A stretch of 64,000 bases of DNA from Lentzea jiangxiensis (GTDB lineage Bacteria > Actinomycetota > Actinomycetes > Mycobacteriales > Pseudonocardiaceae), in NCBI RefSeq assembly GCF_900104175.1, contig NZ_FNIX01000013.1, forward strand, positions 124,001 to 188,000, given 5' to 3'. Position numbers and translations under genes: made by a program. Shown here one piece after another: positions 51,137 through 60,568 of this stretch. The notes under the pieces are model-generated. The model made no database searches. It saw only the letters and a list, made by a program, of their open reading frames with translations, and had not been told where the DNA came from. Positions within the stretch are counted from its first letter, which is position 1. Each line of letters opens with the position of its first letter.

Positions 51137-51179
51137 GAACCTGTTGCCGAGCCGGGGTGGGGCCGGTAGTAGTTGTCGG

Positions 51180-51938
51180 GTGACCACACTCGGCGTCGTC
51201 TACCGGCCCCAGCTCCCGCCCGAGAACCTGCGTTCCGTCGTCCTCGCGGCCGAGGAGTCCGGTGTGGACTCGTTGTGGCTGTGGGAGGACTGCTTCCTGG
51301 AGAGCGGCATCGCCTGCGCTTCCGCCGCGCTGGCCTGGACCTCGCGGCTGAAGGTCGGCGTCGGCCTGCTGCCCGTGCCGCTGCGCAACGTCGCGATCAC
51401 CGCGATGGAGGCGGCGACGCTCGACCGGTTGTTCCCCGGCCGCGTCACGATCGGCGTCGGCCACGGCGTGCAGGACTGGATGGGACAGGTCGGCGCGCGG
51501 GTGGCGTCGCCGCTGAGGTTGCTGCGCGAGTACACGGACGCGTTGAAGGCGTTGCTGGCGGGCGAACGGGTCACCGCGGACGGCCGGTACGTGAAGCTGA
51601 CCGGGGTGGCGCTCGACTGGCCGCCCGCCGCGCCGATGCCCGTCTACCTCGGCGGTCACGGCATGAAGACCCTCGTCCTCGCCGGTGAGGTCGGCGACGG
51701 CACGATCCTCGACGCCTCGGCCGACCTGGAGCAGGTCCGCGCGATCCGGGCGACGAGGGACCACCCCGTCGTCGTCTACGTGGAAACGGACTCGCGGGAC
51801 GCCGCGTTCGTCACCGACCTCGTCTCCCAGGTGGCCGGAGCGGGCGCCACCAGCGTGATCTTGCAGCAGTCCGCCGCGAGCGAGGACCCCGAAGGGTTCG
51901 TCCGTTTCGTGGGATCACTCGATGGTGTGAGGGCCTGA
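51180..51938 (+). CDS. LLM-class flavin- or F420-dependent oxidoreductase
   Basis: A 252-residue TIM-barrel luciferase-like protein: LAAEESGVDSLWLWEDCF, RLKVGVGLLPVPLRN, GRVTIGVGHG, PVYLGGHGMKTLVLAGEVGDG. Actinobacterial members often use coenzyme F420. Substrate unknown. GTG 51180 has no Shine-Dalgarno sequence; it may be translated from a leaderless or very short leader mRNA. It stands alone, downstream of the M15-like gene. Confidence 0.85.
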   Translation: MTTLGVVYRPQLPPENLRSVVLAAEESGVDSLWLWEDCFLESGIACASAALAWTSRLKVGVGLLPVPLRNVAITAMEAATLDRLFPGRVTIGVGHGVQDWMGQVGARVASPLRLLREYTDALKALLAGERVTADGRYVKLTGVALDWPPAAPMPVYLGGHGMKTLVLAGEVGDGTILDASADLEQVRAIRATRDHPVVVYVETDSRDAAFVTDLVSQVAGAGATSVILQQSAASEDPEGFVRFVGSLDGVRA

Positions 51939-52467
51939 CGCGCTGGATAACGGCGCACACCGCCGTGCGATGGAACGGGCGTGGGCTTTCGTCGCTGTTC
52001 GGGGAGGTGGAGATGCTCGGTCGCAAGAACCGCCGCATCGTCGAGCCGGAGCGGGCCGTCGAAGGCCTGTGGCAGCTCCTCTCCCGAACCGGTGAAGCCG
52101 GACGGCGCAGGCGCACGCGCTGGAGGAGGCCGACCGCGCGGGTGCGGAGCTGAGCGCGCCCCGGCACCGGATCGAGACCGGGCGGCGATCGGAGGTGGCG
52201 GGCAGGTCACCTCCACGGATCGGACGCGACCGGGCGCAGGCTCGTCGAGAACTGCCTGCGCGTGCTGCGAGCCGGTGGCCTGGACGCGGCGAGGAGGCGC
52301 TCGATCGCGCGACGTCGGCGATCGAGCGCCTCGGCGGGACGTTCGCGCTCCGCGTCTCGCCGCGTTACCAGGCGTTGCGGGCCTGCGAGCTGGAGCTCAC
52401 GGCCGGCCGCCCGCGTCGCCGACCGAAAGTCGCCGCACGCGCCGGATTGCTTCCTGATCCGCGGGGT
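51939..52467 (+). other. 529-bp region without intact gene; degenerate coding-like DNA
   Basis: Short plus-strand frames look coding in pieces (MLGRKNRRIVEPERAVEGLW near 52011; AHALEEADRAGAEL; EEALDRATSAIERLGGTFAL near 52290-52360) but lie in different frames without a shared start. This is what a decayed gene looks like; the family is not recognised. A strong hairpin lies inside, and the SRPBCC gene follows. Confidence 0.5.
52296..52330. repeat. 13-bp perfect hairpin in degenerate region
   Basis: GGCGCTCGATCGC (52296-52308) and GCGATCGAGCGCC (52318-52330) are a perfect inverted repeat around a nine-base loop, within the decayed region. It is as strong as the terminators in this window but not placed after an intact gene. 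Confidence 0.75.
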
Positions 52468-52929
52468 ATGTCTGAGAGCGTGGCAGAGGTCTCCCTGAAC
52501 GTCGAAGCTCCTATTGACGCCGTGTGGTCCGTGCTGGCCGACGGCTGGTCCTACGCGGGCTGGGTCGTGGGCGCGTCGCACATCCGCGACGTCGACGCGG
52601 GCTGGCCCCAGCAGGGCACGCGCATTCACCACAGCGTCGGTCCGTGGCCGTTCACCATCGAGGACGTCACCGAGGTGGTCCGCTGCGAGCCGAACCAGCT
52701 GCTCGAGCTGGACGCGCGGTTGTGGCCGGTGGGCGCGGCGCGGATCACCTTCACGCTGCGGGCGCGCTCCGAGTCGCTCACCGAGGTGCACATGACCGAA
52801 CGGGCGGTGCGCGGCCCCACCGCGCTCATGCCGAACGCCGTGCAGGACGTGCTGCTCGTCCCCCGGAACAAGGAGACCCTCCAGCGCTTGAACGCACTGT
52901 CCAAGGGGCGTCCGGCACCCTTTCACTAG
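52468..52929 (+). CDS. SRPBCC (polyketide cyclase/START-like) protein
   Basis: A 153-residue helix-grip-fold protein (EVSLNVEAPIDAVWSVLADGWSYAGWVVG at the start, then RITFTLRARSESLTEVHMTERAV). It binds a hydrophobic ligand; ligand unknown. It starts at ATG 52468. Such genes are commonly next to the phytoene-desaturase-like oxidoreductase found here in the opposite orientation, suggesting a link to lipid or terpenoid metabolism (inference). Upstream coding-like DNA is not part of it. Confidence 0.85.
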   Translation: MSESVAEVSLNVEAPIDAVWSVLADGWSYAGWVVGASHIRDVDAGWPQQGTRIHHSVGPWPFTIEDVTEVVRCEPNQLLELDARLWPVGAARITFTLRARSESLTEVHMTERAVRGPTALMPNAVQDVLLVPRNKETLQRLNALSKGRPAPFH

Positions 52930-52937
52930 GTGACTGG

Positions 52938-53161
52938 TGACAGGAGGTCCTGGCCGGGCACCGGGTTCTGGTGGGGCCGGCGGAGCTCGAGCCGGGGACC
53001 GGCGGGGTGGTGGTCGACTCCTCCCGGACGGCTCGGCAGACCACCGCCCTGGTCCGGGGCGGGGACGTGGCTCCCGGTTGGGAGACAACGCATCCGGACC
53101 TGGAGGGTTGGTGATGGGGTACCTGCGGGCGTCACGGGCCCGCAGGCCCGCCCGTCAGTAG
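52938..53161 (+). pseudogene. remnant of an ABC transporter ATPase C-terminus, frameshifted
   Basis: One frame reads LAGHRVLVGPAELEPGTGG and RTARQTTALVRGGDVAPGWE, then THPDLEG before a TGA at 53113-53115. The end continues one frame over as GLVMGYLRASRARRPARQ. This is the typical C-terminal end of actinobacterial ABC ATPases (LEELVLAYL-type). The shift sits in a GGG run near 53105-53107 where a fourth G would join the two frames. The N-terminal ATPase part is absent, so this is a relic regardless of the frameshift. Confidence 0.6.
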
Positions 53162-54693
53162 ATCGCCTTGTGGGCGCCCTGGATCAGGGCCTTGTACAGC
53201 CCACCCGCCGCACCCCACCGCGCCAGCGCCGCCCGGGCCGCGTTGGCCCCCGCGGCCCCGTGCACGCCGCCGCCCGGCCAGGCCGACGACCCGGTCAGGT
53301 ACAGCCGGTCGAACGGCGTGTCCGCGCGGCCGAGCCCCGGCACCGGCCGGAAGACCAGCTGCTGGTGGATGGCCGCGGTGCCGCCGTTGACCGAGCCGAT
53401 CTCGGCAGGGCCGAGCACCGAGCGGCCGACGATGCGCGAGCGGAAACCCGGCGCGCGTTCCTCGATCACCAGCTCCAGGCGGTCCGCGCGGCGCTTCAGC
53501 CTCTCCGGCGACCAGTTCCCGCCCAGCGGCACGTGCGTGTAGGCCCAGGCGGCCTCGGTGCCGGCGGGGGAGCGGGTCGGGTCGCTCGTCGTCATCTGGC
53601 CCACGATCATGAACGGGTTGCGCGGCACCTTGCCGCACGCCAGTTCGTGGGCGGTGGTCGCGAGGCCGTTGACGTCGCCGCCGAGGTGCACGGTGCCCGC
53701 CTGCGAGGCTTCCGGGTTGCGCCACGGGATGGGACCCGACAGCGCCCAGTCCACCTTGATCGTGTCGCCGTCCCACTGGAACCGCGTGAGGTCCTCGGCG
53801 AGCTTCGGCGGCAGCGCGTCGGCGCCGATCAGGTCGAGGTAGAGCCGGGGCGCGGGCACGTCGGCCAGAACGGCTCGGCGTGCGCGCACAACGGAACCGT
53901 CTTCCAGACGCACACCTACGGCGACACCGCGGGCGTGCAGCACCGAGGTGACACGGGCGCCCGTTTCGATGCGGCCGCCGAAACGGCGCACGAGGGACGC
54001 GGTCAGCTCGCCGGCGCCGCCGCGGGGGACGGGGTTGCCGACGTCCTGGGCGAGCATGGCGAGCAGCCACCCGAAGCCCGCGCCGCCGGCCTGGTCCGGG
54101 CCCAGGTCCGAGTGCATCGTGTTGCCCGCGAACAACACCCGTGCGCCCTCACCGGAGAAGAGCTCCTCGCCCAGACGGCGCACGGGCAGCGTCAGCAGCC
54201 GCGTCAGGCGCAGCGTGTCACCCAGGCCCAGCTTGCGCAGCAACGACATCCCGCCGCGCGCGGGCGGGAAGGGCCGCAGCAGGCTGTCCAGCACGCTGTC
54301 GCGGATCCGCTGCCACTGCGCGAACGTCGCCTGCCAGGCTTCGGCGTCCGAGCCGGCGAACGAGCCGACGGACTTGGCGGTGACTTCGACGTCGCGGGAC
54401 AGGAGCGCGACACGGTCGTCCGGCAGCACGTGGGCGAGCACGGCGGGTGCGTGCTCCCACTGCACGTCGAGGTTCAACGCGCCGAGGACGGGCGAGCCGA
54501 GGCCGAGTGGGTAGAACGCGCTGTAGACGTCGTTCGTGAAGCCCGGTGCGGTGATCTCCGCGGACGTCACGGCACCACCGACCGTGTCGCGCTGCTCCAG
54601 CACGAGCACGTCCCAGCCCGCGTCCGCCAGCAGGGCCGCGGCGACCAGGCCGTTGGGGCCGGAGCCGATGACGACCGCATCCACCTCGTTCAC
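53155..54693 (-). CDS. phytoene desaturase-like NAD(P)/FAD-dependent oxidoreductase
   Basis: A 512-residue flavoprotein of the CrtI/NAD(P)-binding superfamily: dinucleotide-binding GSGPNGLVAAALLADAGWDVLVLE at the N-terminus, GAGELTASLVRRFGGRIETGARV in the middle, and LTGSSAWPGGGVHGAAGANAA at the end. It acts on a hydrophobic substrate; carotenoid activity is not implied. GTG 54693 overlaps the epimerase stop (GTGA), so the two are one operon. Its 3' end overlaps the ABC remnant. Confidence 0.87.
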   Translation of the reverse strand: MNEVDAVVIGSGPNGLVAAALLADAGWDVLVLEQRDTVGGAVTSAEITAPGFTNDVYSAFYPLGLGSPVLGALNLDVQWEHAPAVLAHVLPDDRVALLSRDVEVTAKSVGSFAGSDAEAWQATFAQWQRIRDSVLDSLLRPFPPARGGMSLLRKLGLGDTLRLTRLLTLPVRRLGEELFSGEGARVLFAGNTMHSDLGPDQAGGAGFGWLLAMLAQDVGNPVPRGGAGELTASLVRRFGGRIETGARVTSVLHARGVAVGVRLEDGSVVRARRAVLADVPAPRLYLDLIGADALPPKLAEDLTRFQWDGDTIKVDWALSGPIPWRNPEASQAGTVHLGGDVNGLATTAHELACGKVPRNPFMIVGQMTTSDPTRSPAGTEAAWAYTHVPLGGNWSPERLKRRADRLELVIEERAPGFRSRIVGRSVLGPAEIGSVNGGTAAIHQQLVFRPVPGLGRADTPFDRLYLTGSSAWPGGGVHGAAGANAARAALARWGAAGGLYKALIQGAHKAIY

Positions 54694-55553
54694 GCACGCC
54701 CTCCCATTGCGTCGACGACCTCGCGCAACACGTCACGCGCGTCGTGCTCAGGCCACCATTCCAGATCTTCGTGTGCTCGTGTGGTCCGCACTAGCGGAGC
54801 CTGATCGGCCATCCGGACCCATTCCGGCGTCAGCGGTTGCAGCCCGAGACGGGCTGTCGCGCCCGCGAGCTTCTCGACCACCGGGTACGGCACCGGCAAC
54901 CGGGCGGCGCCGACGCGGTCGGCGATCATCGGCGCGGTCAGCACCGGCTCGGCGGCGAGGTTGAAGGGGCCGAAAGCCTTGCGGCGCACGATCTCCACGA
55001 TCGCGCGCGCCACGTCGTCGGCGTGCACGAGCTGCAGGCGCAGGTCGTTCCACAGCGGGATCGGCAGGTAGGGCAGCAGCTTCGGCGGGAGCAACGGGCT
55101 GAGCAGCCAGCGGCGGATCTGCCGGGCCGCGGACGCCTGCCCGATGCCGCACGGCCGGATCACGCTGCACGGAAGCGGGTAGCGGCTGATCATCTCCTCC
55201 AGCCGCACCTTGTGCGCGCTGTAGGTGTTGCCGGCGATGCCCGTCAGCCGCCACGACTCGTCGACCCTCGACCAGCGCCGCGCCGGGCCGTACGCCGCTA
55301 CCGAGGAGGCGAGGACCAGGTGGCCGACGTCTTCCTTCACGCACGCGGCCAGCACGTGTTCGCTGCCGTCGACGTTGGTCTCGCGATTCGTGGGTTTGAT
55401 CGCCCACGCCAGGTGCACGACTACGTCCGCGCCGCGGAACGCGTCGCGCAACGACGAGAGGGTGCGCACGTCGACACCGGCGTCCTCGAACTCCAGATGA
55501 CGGCGAAGCGCCGTGCCGACGTTGCCCGAGCCACCGGTGACGACGATTTTCAC
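54690..55553 (-). CDS. NAD-dependent epimerase/dehydratase (SDR family)
   Basis: A 287-residue extended SDR: TGGSGNVGTAL (NAD-binding), SSVAAYGPAR, catalytic YSAHK, and PFNLAAEPVL in the substrate half. Substrate unknown; it could be a nucleotide-sugar or a lipid ketone. It is first of a two-gene operon with the oxidoreductase. ATG 55553. The 204 bases between it and the divergent solute-binding protein gene hold the promoters; no clear operator was seen. Confidence 0.85.
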   Translation of the reverse strand: MKIVVTGGSGNVGTALRRHLEFEDAGVDVRTLSSLRDAFRGADVVVHLAWAIKPTNRETNVDGSEHVLAACVKEDVGHLVLASSVAAYGPARRWSRVDESWRLTGIAGNTYSAHKVRLEEMISRYPLPCSVIRPCGIGQASAARQIRRWLLSPLLPPKLLPYLPIPLWNDLRLQLVHADDVARAIVEIVRRKAFGPFNLAAEPVLTAPMIADRVGAARLPVPYPVVEKLAGATARLGLQPLTPEWVRMADQAPLVRTTRAHEDLEWWPEHDARDVLREVVDAMGGRA

Positions 55554-55757
55554 CCTGCCGGGATACCCGCGATGTGCCCGATCACGCGTATCTCATTTCG
55601 TTCGGCACCGAAGAGCTAGCACACTCCGTAGTCGAACGGTAGGCGGATGAACCTTACGAGGCTGTGTTCCGTAGCACATAAGGGGCCATTGAATGAGGCT
55701 CCGCTCGATACTGAGCTACCGCTTAGTACGCCCGATCATCCGGACAAGGACCTCTGC

Positions 55758-56996
55758 ATGCCCCTCCGCCGCGTACTGCCCACCGCCACCCTGGCGCTCG
55801 CTGTCCTCGTGGCCGGCTGCGGCGCGAAGGAAGGTGCGAAGGCCCAGGTCAAGACCGGGCCAGGCGTTACCGACGACACGATCTCGCTCGGCATCCTCAC
55901 GGACATGACCGGGCCGTTCAAAGCCTCCGCGCTGACCCGCATGAAGGGCTACGACCTCTACCTGAAGCAGGTCAACGACCGCGGCGGCATCTGCGGCCGC
56001 AAGATCGAGCTCAAGCAGAAGGACCACGCGTACGACGTGCAGAAGGCGCTCGACGCCTACTTCGACCTCGAACCCCAGGTCTTGGGCTTGCTGGAGCTCG
56101 CGGGCACGCCGATGACCGCCGCGATCGAGCCCGACATCATGCAGACCCGCACGCTGACCGCCCCCGCCTCGTGGGCCGCGTCGCTGCTCGGCAACCCGCA
56201 CATGATGATCGTCGGCACGACCTACGACCTCGACGTCATCAACGGGCTCGACCACTACAAGCGCCGCGGTGTCATCAACGAGGGCGACACCGTCGGCCAC
56301 ATCTACGCCCAGGGCAGCTACGGCGACAACGCCGTGGAAGGCAGCCGGTTCGTCGGCACGCAGTGGAACATGAGGATCGCCGAGCAGCCGATCGGCGAGA
56401 CCACGGCCGACCTCAGCCAGCAGATCGCCGCCCTGAAGGCCGCGGGCGCCAAGGCGGTCGTGCTGAGCACCACCCCCGCGCAGACCGCGGCCGCCGTCGG
56501 CGTCGCCGCCGCGCTGAAGTGGGAGGTGCCGTTCATGGTGAACGTGGTCGGCTTCGACACCGCGATCCTCGAGTCGCCCGTCGGCCCCGCCGTGGAGAAG
56601 CAGGTGTCCGTGGTGACGTCGGTGGCGCCGTTCACCGGCAGCCAGCCCGGCCCGCGCGAGGTGGCGGCGGCGTTCAACCAGTACTACCCCAACGACAAGC
56701 CCGCGATCTACGTCGACCACGGCTACACGGTCGCGAAGGTGTTCCTCTCCGTCGTGGAGAAGGCCTGCAAGGAAGGCGACCTCACGCGCGACGGCGTGCT
56801 GAAGGCCTTCCAGGACACCAACGGCCTGGAGACCCAGGGCCTGACCGGGCCGCTGCGGTACTCGCTGGTGGGCAGGCCCTCCGCCACGCAGTCCTACATC
56901 ACCAAGGTCGACTCCAAGGCGCCCGGCGGTCTCACGACCGTGGAGGAGCTGTTCGAGTCGGAGCTCGTGAAGCTCAAGGGCACCCGCGCCAAGTAG
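55758..56996 (+). CDS. lipoprotein ABC solute-binding protein (branched-chain amino acid type)
   Basis: A 412-residue lipoprotein. The signal peptide has a lipobox VLVAGC (MPLRRVLPTATLALAVLVAGC), and the periplasmic-binding fold type I follows (TISLGILTDMTGPFKASALTRMKGYDLYLKQVN; VDHGYTVAKVFL). The family binds amino acids, amides or small acids. ATG 55758 with AAGGA seven bases upstream. No permease or ATPase gene is next to it, so it is an orphan subunit. It ends at a strong bidirectional terminator. Confidence 0.9.
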   Translation: MPLRRVLPTATLALAVLVAGCGAKEGAKAQVKTGPGVTDDTISLGILTDMTGPFKASALTRMKGYDLYLKQVNDRGGICGRKIELKQKDHAYDVQKALDAYFDLEPQVLGLLELAGTPMTAAIEPDIMQTRTLTAPASWAASLLGNPHMMIVGTTYDLDVINGLDHYKRRGVINEGDTVGHIYAQGSYGDNAVEGSRFVGTQWNMRIAEQPIGETTADLSQQIAALKAAGAKAVVLSTTPAQTAAAVGVAAALKWEVPFMVNVVGFDTAILESPVGPAVEKQVSVVTSVAPFTGSQPGPREVAAAFNQYYPNDKPAIYVDHGYTVAKVFLSVVEKACKEGDLTRDGVLKAFQDTNGLETQGLTGPLRYSLVGRPSATQSYITKVDSKAPGGLTTVEELFESELVKLKGTRAK

Positions 56997-57002
56997 ACGC
57001 CG

Positions 57003-57051
57003 AACGGGGAACGGGCCCTTCCCGCACACCGGGAGGGGCCCGTTCCCCGTT
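57003..57051. terminator. bidirectional terminator between solute-binding protein and tex
   Basis: 22-base arms (57003-57024 and 57030-57051) pair with one G-U around a five-base loop. It is between two convergent genes, 6 bases after one stop and 3 bases from the other. Confidence 0.92.
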
Positions 57052-57054
57052 GTC

Positions 57055-59376
57055 CTACTTGCCGAAACCGGCCTTGCGGAGCGCGTCCGCCATCGACCCG
57101 CTCGCCGGCGCCGGCGAGGTGCGCTGAGCACCGCCGCGCTGCTGACCGCCGCGCTGCTGCGGACGGCCACCGCGGTCACGGCCACCGCCGCCCTGCTTCG
57201 GGCCGGGCTTGCCCGGCTCGTCGGTCAGCCGCAGCGTCAGGCCGATCCGCTTGCGGGCCTCGTCGACCTCCAGCACCTTCACCCGCACCACGTCACCGGA
57301 CTTCACGACGTCGCGCGGGTCCTTCACGTAGTTGTCGGACAGGGCGGAGATGTGCACGAGACCGTCCTGGTGCACGCCGATGTCGACGAACGCCCCGAAC
57401 GCGGCCACGTTCGTCACGACGCCCTCCAGCACCATGCCGGGCTTGAGGTCGGCGATCTTCTCGACGCCGTCCGCGAAGGTCGCCGTCTTGAACGCCGGGC
57501 GCGGGTCGCGGCCCGGCTTCTCCAGCTCGCGCAGGATGTCCGTGACGGTCGGCAGACCGAACTTCTCGTCCACGAACTGCTCCGGGCGCAGCTTCGTCAG
57601 CACCGCGGTGTTGCCGATGAGCTCGGTGCCCGCGGCGCTCTGCATCTTCCGCACGACCGGGTACGCCTCGGGGTGCACCGAGGAGGCGTCGAGGGGCTCG
57701 TCGCCGCCGCGGATCTTGAGGAAGCCCGCGCACTGCTCGAACGCCTTCGGGCCGAGCCGCGCCACGTTCTTCAGCGCCGCCCGCGTCCGGAACGGGCCGT
57801 TCTGGTCCCGGTGCAGCACGATGTTCTCCGCCAGACCGGCGGTGATGCCGGAGACGCGGGTCAGCAGCGGCACGGACGCCGTGTTGAGGTCGACGCCGAC
57901 CGCGTTCACGCAGTCCTCGACCACCGCGTCGAGGGACCGCGACAGCTTCGACTCGGCCAGGTCGTGCTGGTACTGGCCGACGCCGATCGACTTCGGGTCG
58001 ATCTTCACGAGCTCGGCGAGCGGGTCCTGCAGGCGGCGCGCGATCGAGACGGCGCCGCGGATCGACACGTCGAGGTCCGGCAGCTCCGACGAGGCGTAGG
58101 CCGACGCCGAGTAGACCGACGCGCCCGCCTCGGACACCACGATCTTGGTGAGGCCGAGCTCGGGGTGGCGCTTGATCAGGTCGGCGGCGAGCTTGTCGGT
58201 CTCGCGGGAGGCCGTGCCGTTGCCGATCGCGATCAGGTCGACGTTGTGCTGCTTGGCCCAGGCCGCGAGCTTCGCGATCGACTCGTCCCAGCGGTTCGCG
58301 GGCACGTGCGGCTGGATCACGCCGTGCGCGACGACCTTGCCGGTGGCGTCGACGACGGCGACCTTCACGCCGGTGCGGTAGCCGGGGTCGAGGCCCATCG
58401 TGGCGCGCGTGCCGGCCGGGGCGGCCAGCAGCAGGTCGCGCAGGTTCGAGGCGAACACCCTGACGGCCTCGTCCTCGGCGAAGCTCCGCAGCCGGCCGCG
58501 CAGGTCGATGCCGAGGTGCACGAGGATGCGGGTCCGCCACGCCCAGCGGACGGTGTCGGTGAGCCACTTGTCCCCGGGGCGGCCGCGGTCGTCGATGCCG
58601 AAGCGGGCGGCGATGCGCACCTCGAACGACGACGGGCCCTCCTCCACGGGCTCCTCCGGCTCCAGGACGAGGTCGAGGACCTCCTCCTTCTCGCCGCGGA
58701 ACAGCGCGAGGATGCGGTGCGACGGGAGCTTCGCGAACGGCTCGTCGAACTCGAAGTAGTCGGCGAACTTGGCGCCCTCGGTCTCCTTGCCCTCGCGGAC
58801 CTTGGAGACGACGCGGCCGCGCGTCCACATCTGCTCGCGCAACTCGCCGATCAGGTCGCCGTCCTCGCCGAACCGCTCGACCAGGATGGCCCGCGCGCCC
58901 TGCAGGGCGGCCGCCGCGTCGGCGACCTCCTTGGCCGGGTCGACGAACTTGGCGGCTTCTTCCTGCGGGTGGAGGGTCGGATCACCCAGGAGGGCGTCGG
59001 CCAGCGGCTCCAGGCCCGCTTCCTTCGCGATCTGGGCCTTCGTGCGGCGCTTCTGCTTGTACGGCAGGTAGAGGTCCTCGAGCCGCGCCTTCGAGTCGGC
59101 GGCGAGGATCTGCGCTTCGAGGGCGTCGTCCAGCTTGCCCTGCTCGCGGATCGAGTTGAGGACGGCCGCCCGGCGCTCCTCCAGTTCGCGCAGGTAGCCG
59201 AGGCGTTCCTCGAGCGTGCGCAGCTGGGCGTCGTCTAGACCGCCGGTCGCCTCCTTGCGGTAGCGGGCGACGAACGGGACGGTCGCGCCACCGTCGAGCA
59301 GTTCGACAGCAGAGCCGACCTGGCCTGCGGCCACGCCGAGCTCGTCAGCGATCTTCTGGTGGATGAGCGTTGTCAC
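57055..59376 (-). CDS. tex: Tex-like RNA-binding transcription factor
   Basis: A 773-residue protein of the Tex family: N-terminal helical region (KIADELGVAAGQVGSAVELLDGGATVPFVARYRKEATGGLDD), YqgF-like RNase H fold (MGLDPGYRTGVKVAVVD), helix-hairpin-helix part, and a C-terminal S1 domain (LKPGMVLEGVVTNVAAFGAFVDIGVHQDGLVHIS). A Gly/Arg/Gln-rich tail follows. It affects transcription and stress tolerance in several bacteria. The start is GTG 59376 (MTTLIHQKIADEL). Divergent from a phosphodiesterase gene by 49 bases. Confidence 0.94.
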   Translation of the reverse strand: MTTLIHQKIADELGVAAGQVGSAVELLDGGATVPFVARYRKEATGGLDDAQLRTLEERLGYLRELEERRAAVLNSIREQGKLDDALEAQILAADSKARLEDLYLPYKQKRRTKAQIAKEAGLEPLADALLGDPTLHPQEEAAKFVDPAKEVADAAAALQGARAILVERFGEDGDLIGELREQMWTRGRVVSKVREGKETEGAKFADYFEFDEPFAKLPSHRILALFRGEKEEVLDLVLEPEEPVEEGPSSFEVRIAARFGIDDRGRPGDKWLTDTVRWAWRTRILVHLGIDLRGRLRSFAEDEAVRVFASNLRDLLLAAPAGTRATMGLDPGYRTGVKVAVVDATGKVVAHGVIQPHVPANRWDESIAKLAAWAKQHNVDLIAIGNGTASRETDKLAADLIKRHPELGLTKIVVSEAGASVYSASAYASSELPDLDVSIRGAVSIARRLQDPLAELVKIDPKSIGVGQYQHDLAESKLSRSLDAVVEDCVNAVGVDLNTASVPLLTRVSGITAGLAENIVLHRDQNGPFRTRAALKNVARLGPKAFEQCAGFLKIRGGDEPLDASSVHPEAYPVVRKMQSAAGTELIGNTAVLTKLRPEQFVDEKFGLPTVTDILRELEKPGRDPRPAFKTATFADGVEKIADLKPGMVLEGVVTNVAAFGAFVDIGVHQDGLVHISALSDNYVKDPRDVVKSGDVVRVKVLEVDEARKRIGLTLRLTDEPGKPGPKQGGGGRDRGGRPQQRGGQQRGGAQRTSPAPASGSMADALRKAGFGK

Positions 59377-59425
59377 AGCGCGCCATTCTGCCCGCTGCCC
59401 GATCCGACGTGGCACGGTGTCCTTC

Positions 59426-60523
59426 ATGACCATCGCCGCGGTCGTCCCATCACTGCTGTCGGGCCTCGAAGTTCCTGGCGCCGACAACACGCTCGGCCTG
59501 CCACCGGCCCGGCGTGTCGTCCTGCTGCTCGTCGACGGTCTCGGCCACGAGCTGTTGCGCACGCACGCAGCGCACGCGCCGTTCCTCTCCTCGCTGACCG
59601 ACCGGTCGATCGACGCCGGGTTCCCGTCGTCCACCGCCACCAGCCTCGCCTCGGTCGGCACCGGGCTGCTCTCGGGCGAGCACGGCATCGTCGGCTACAC
59701 GTTCGCGGTCGGCGAGGAGGTGCTCAACTCGCTGACCTGGTCCCGCGCCGGGGACCACCGCCACGACCTGCGCAAGGCGCTCGTGCCCGAGGTCGTCCAG
59801 CCGCACCCGACCGTGTTCGAACGCGCCGCGGCGGCAGGGGTGGCGGTGAGCACGGTCGCGCCGCTCGCCCACCGCGGCAGCGGCTTGACGCGGGCCGTGC
59901 TGCGCGGGTCGTGGTTCCGCGGCGTGGCCGGGTTCGGCGACCTCGCGCTGGGAGCGGTCGCGGCGGTCGGGCAGGACCGCTCGTTCTGCTACGCCTACCA
60001 CCCCGACCTGGACACGATCGGGCACTTCTACGGGCCCGGGTCGCCGGAGTGGGTGATGCAGCTGGAGTTCGTCGACGCGCTGGCGTCGCGAATCGCGTCG
60101 CGCCTTCCCGCCGGTTCGCTGTTCGTCGTCACGGCGGACCACGGCATGATCACCGCGGGGGAGCGGATCGACTTCGACACGGAACCGCTGCTGTGGCAGG
60201 GAGTGCGCGTGATCGCCGGAGAACCGCGGGTGCGCTACCTGCACACCGAGACCGCCGAGGTGCTGCCGGTGTGGCGGGAGTTCCTCGGTGACAGGGCGGA
60301 CGTGCTGACGCGCGAGGACGCGGTGGAGGCGGGGTGGTTCGGCCCGGTCAGCCCGCTCGCGGCCGACCGCATCGGGGACGTCGTCGTGGCCATGAAGGGC
60401 ACCGCGGTGCTGCTGCGGGGCCAGGCCGAGCCGAGCTGGAACGGCCTGAGGGGGTTCCACGGGGCGCGGACCAAGGCGGAGATGGCAATCCCACTTCTGG
60501 TCCACTCAGTACCTTCAGTGTAG
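59426..60523 (+). CDS. alkaline phosphatase-superfamily nucleotide pyrophosphatase/phosphodiesterase
   Basis: A 365-residue protein of the nucleotide pyrophosphatase/phosphodiesterase fold: VVLLLVDGLGHELL (metal Asp), FPSSTATSLASVGTG (Thr nucleophile region), HPDLDTIGHFYG and TADHGM (metal ligands). No signal peptide, so it acts in the cytoplasm. Substrate unknown. ATG 59426 (MTIAAVVPSL). It is followed 45 bases on by a patatin-like gene, probably in the same transcript. Confidence 0.85.
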   Translation: MTIAAVVPSLLSGLEVPGADNTLGLPPARRVVLLLVDGLGHELLRTHAAHAPFLSSLTDRSIDAGFPSSTATSLASVGTGLLSGEHGIVGYTFAVGEEVLNSLTWSRAGDHRHDLRKALVPEVVQPHPTVFERAAAAGVAVSTVAPLAHRGSGLTRAVLRGSWFRGVAGFGDLALGAVAAVGQDRSFCYAYHPDLDTIGHFYGPGSPEWVMQLEFVDALASRIASRLPAGSLFVVTADHGMITAGERIDFDTEPLLWQGVRVIAGEPRVRYLHTETAEVLPVWREFLGDRADVLTREDAVEAGWFGPVSPLAADRIGDVVVAMKGTAVLLRGQAEPSWNGLRGFHGARTKAEMAIPLLVHSVPSV

Positions 60524-60568
60524 ACCGAAACAAGTCCTTCGCGCTGGTCAGCTCTAGGATCACCGGAC

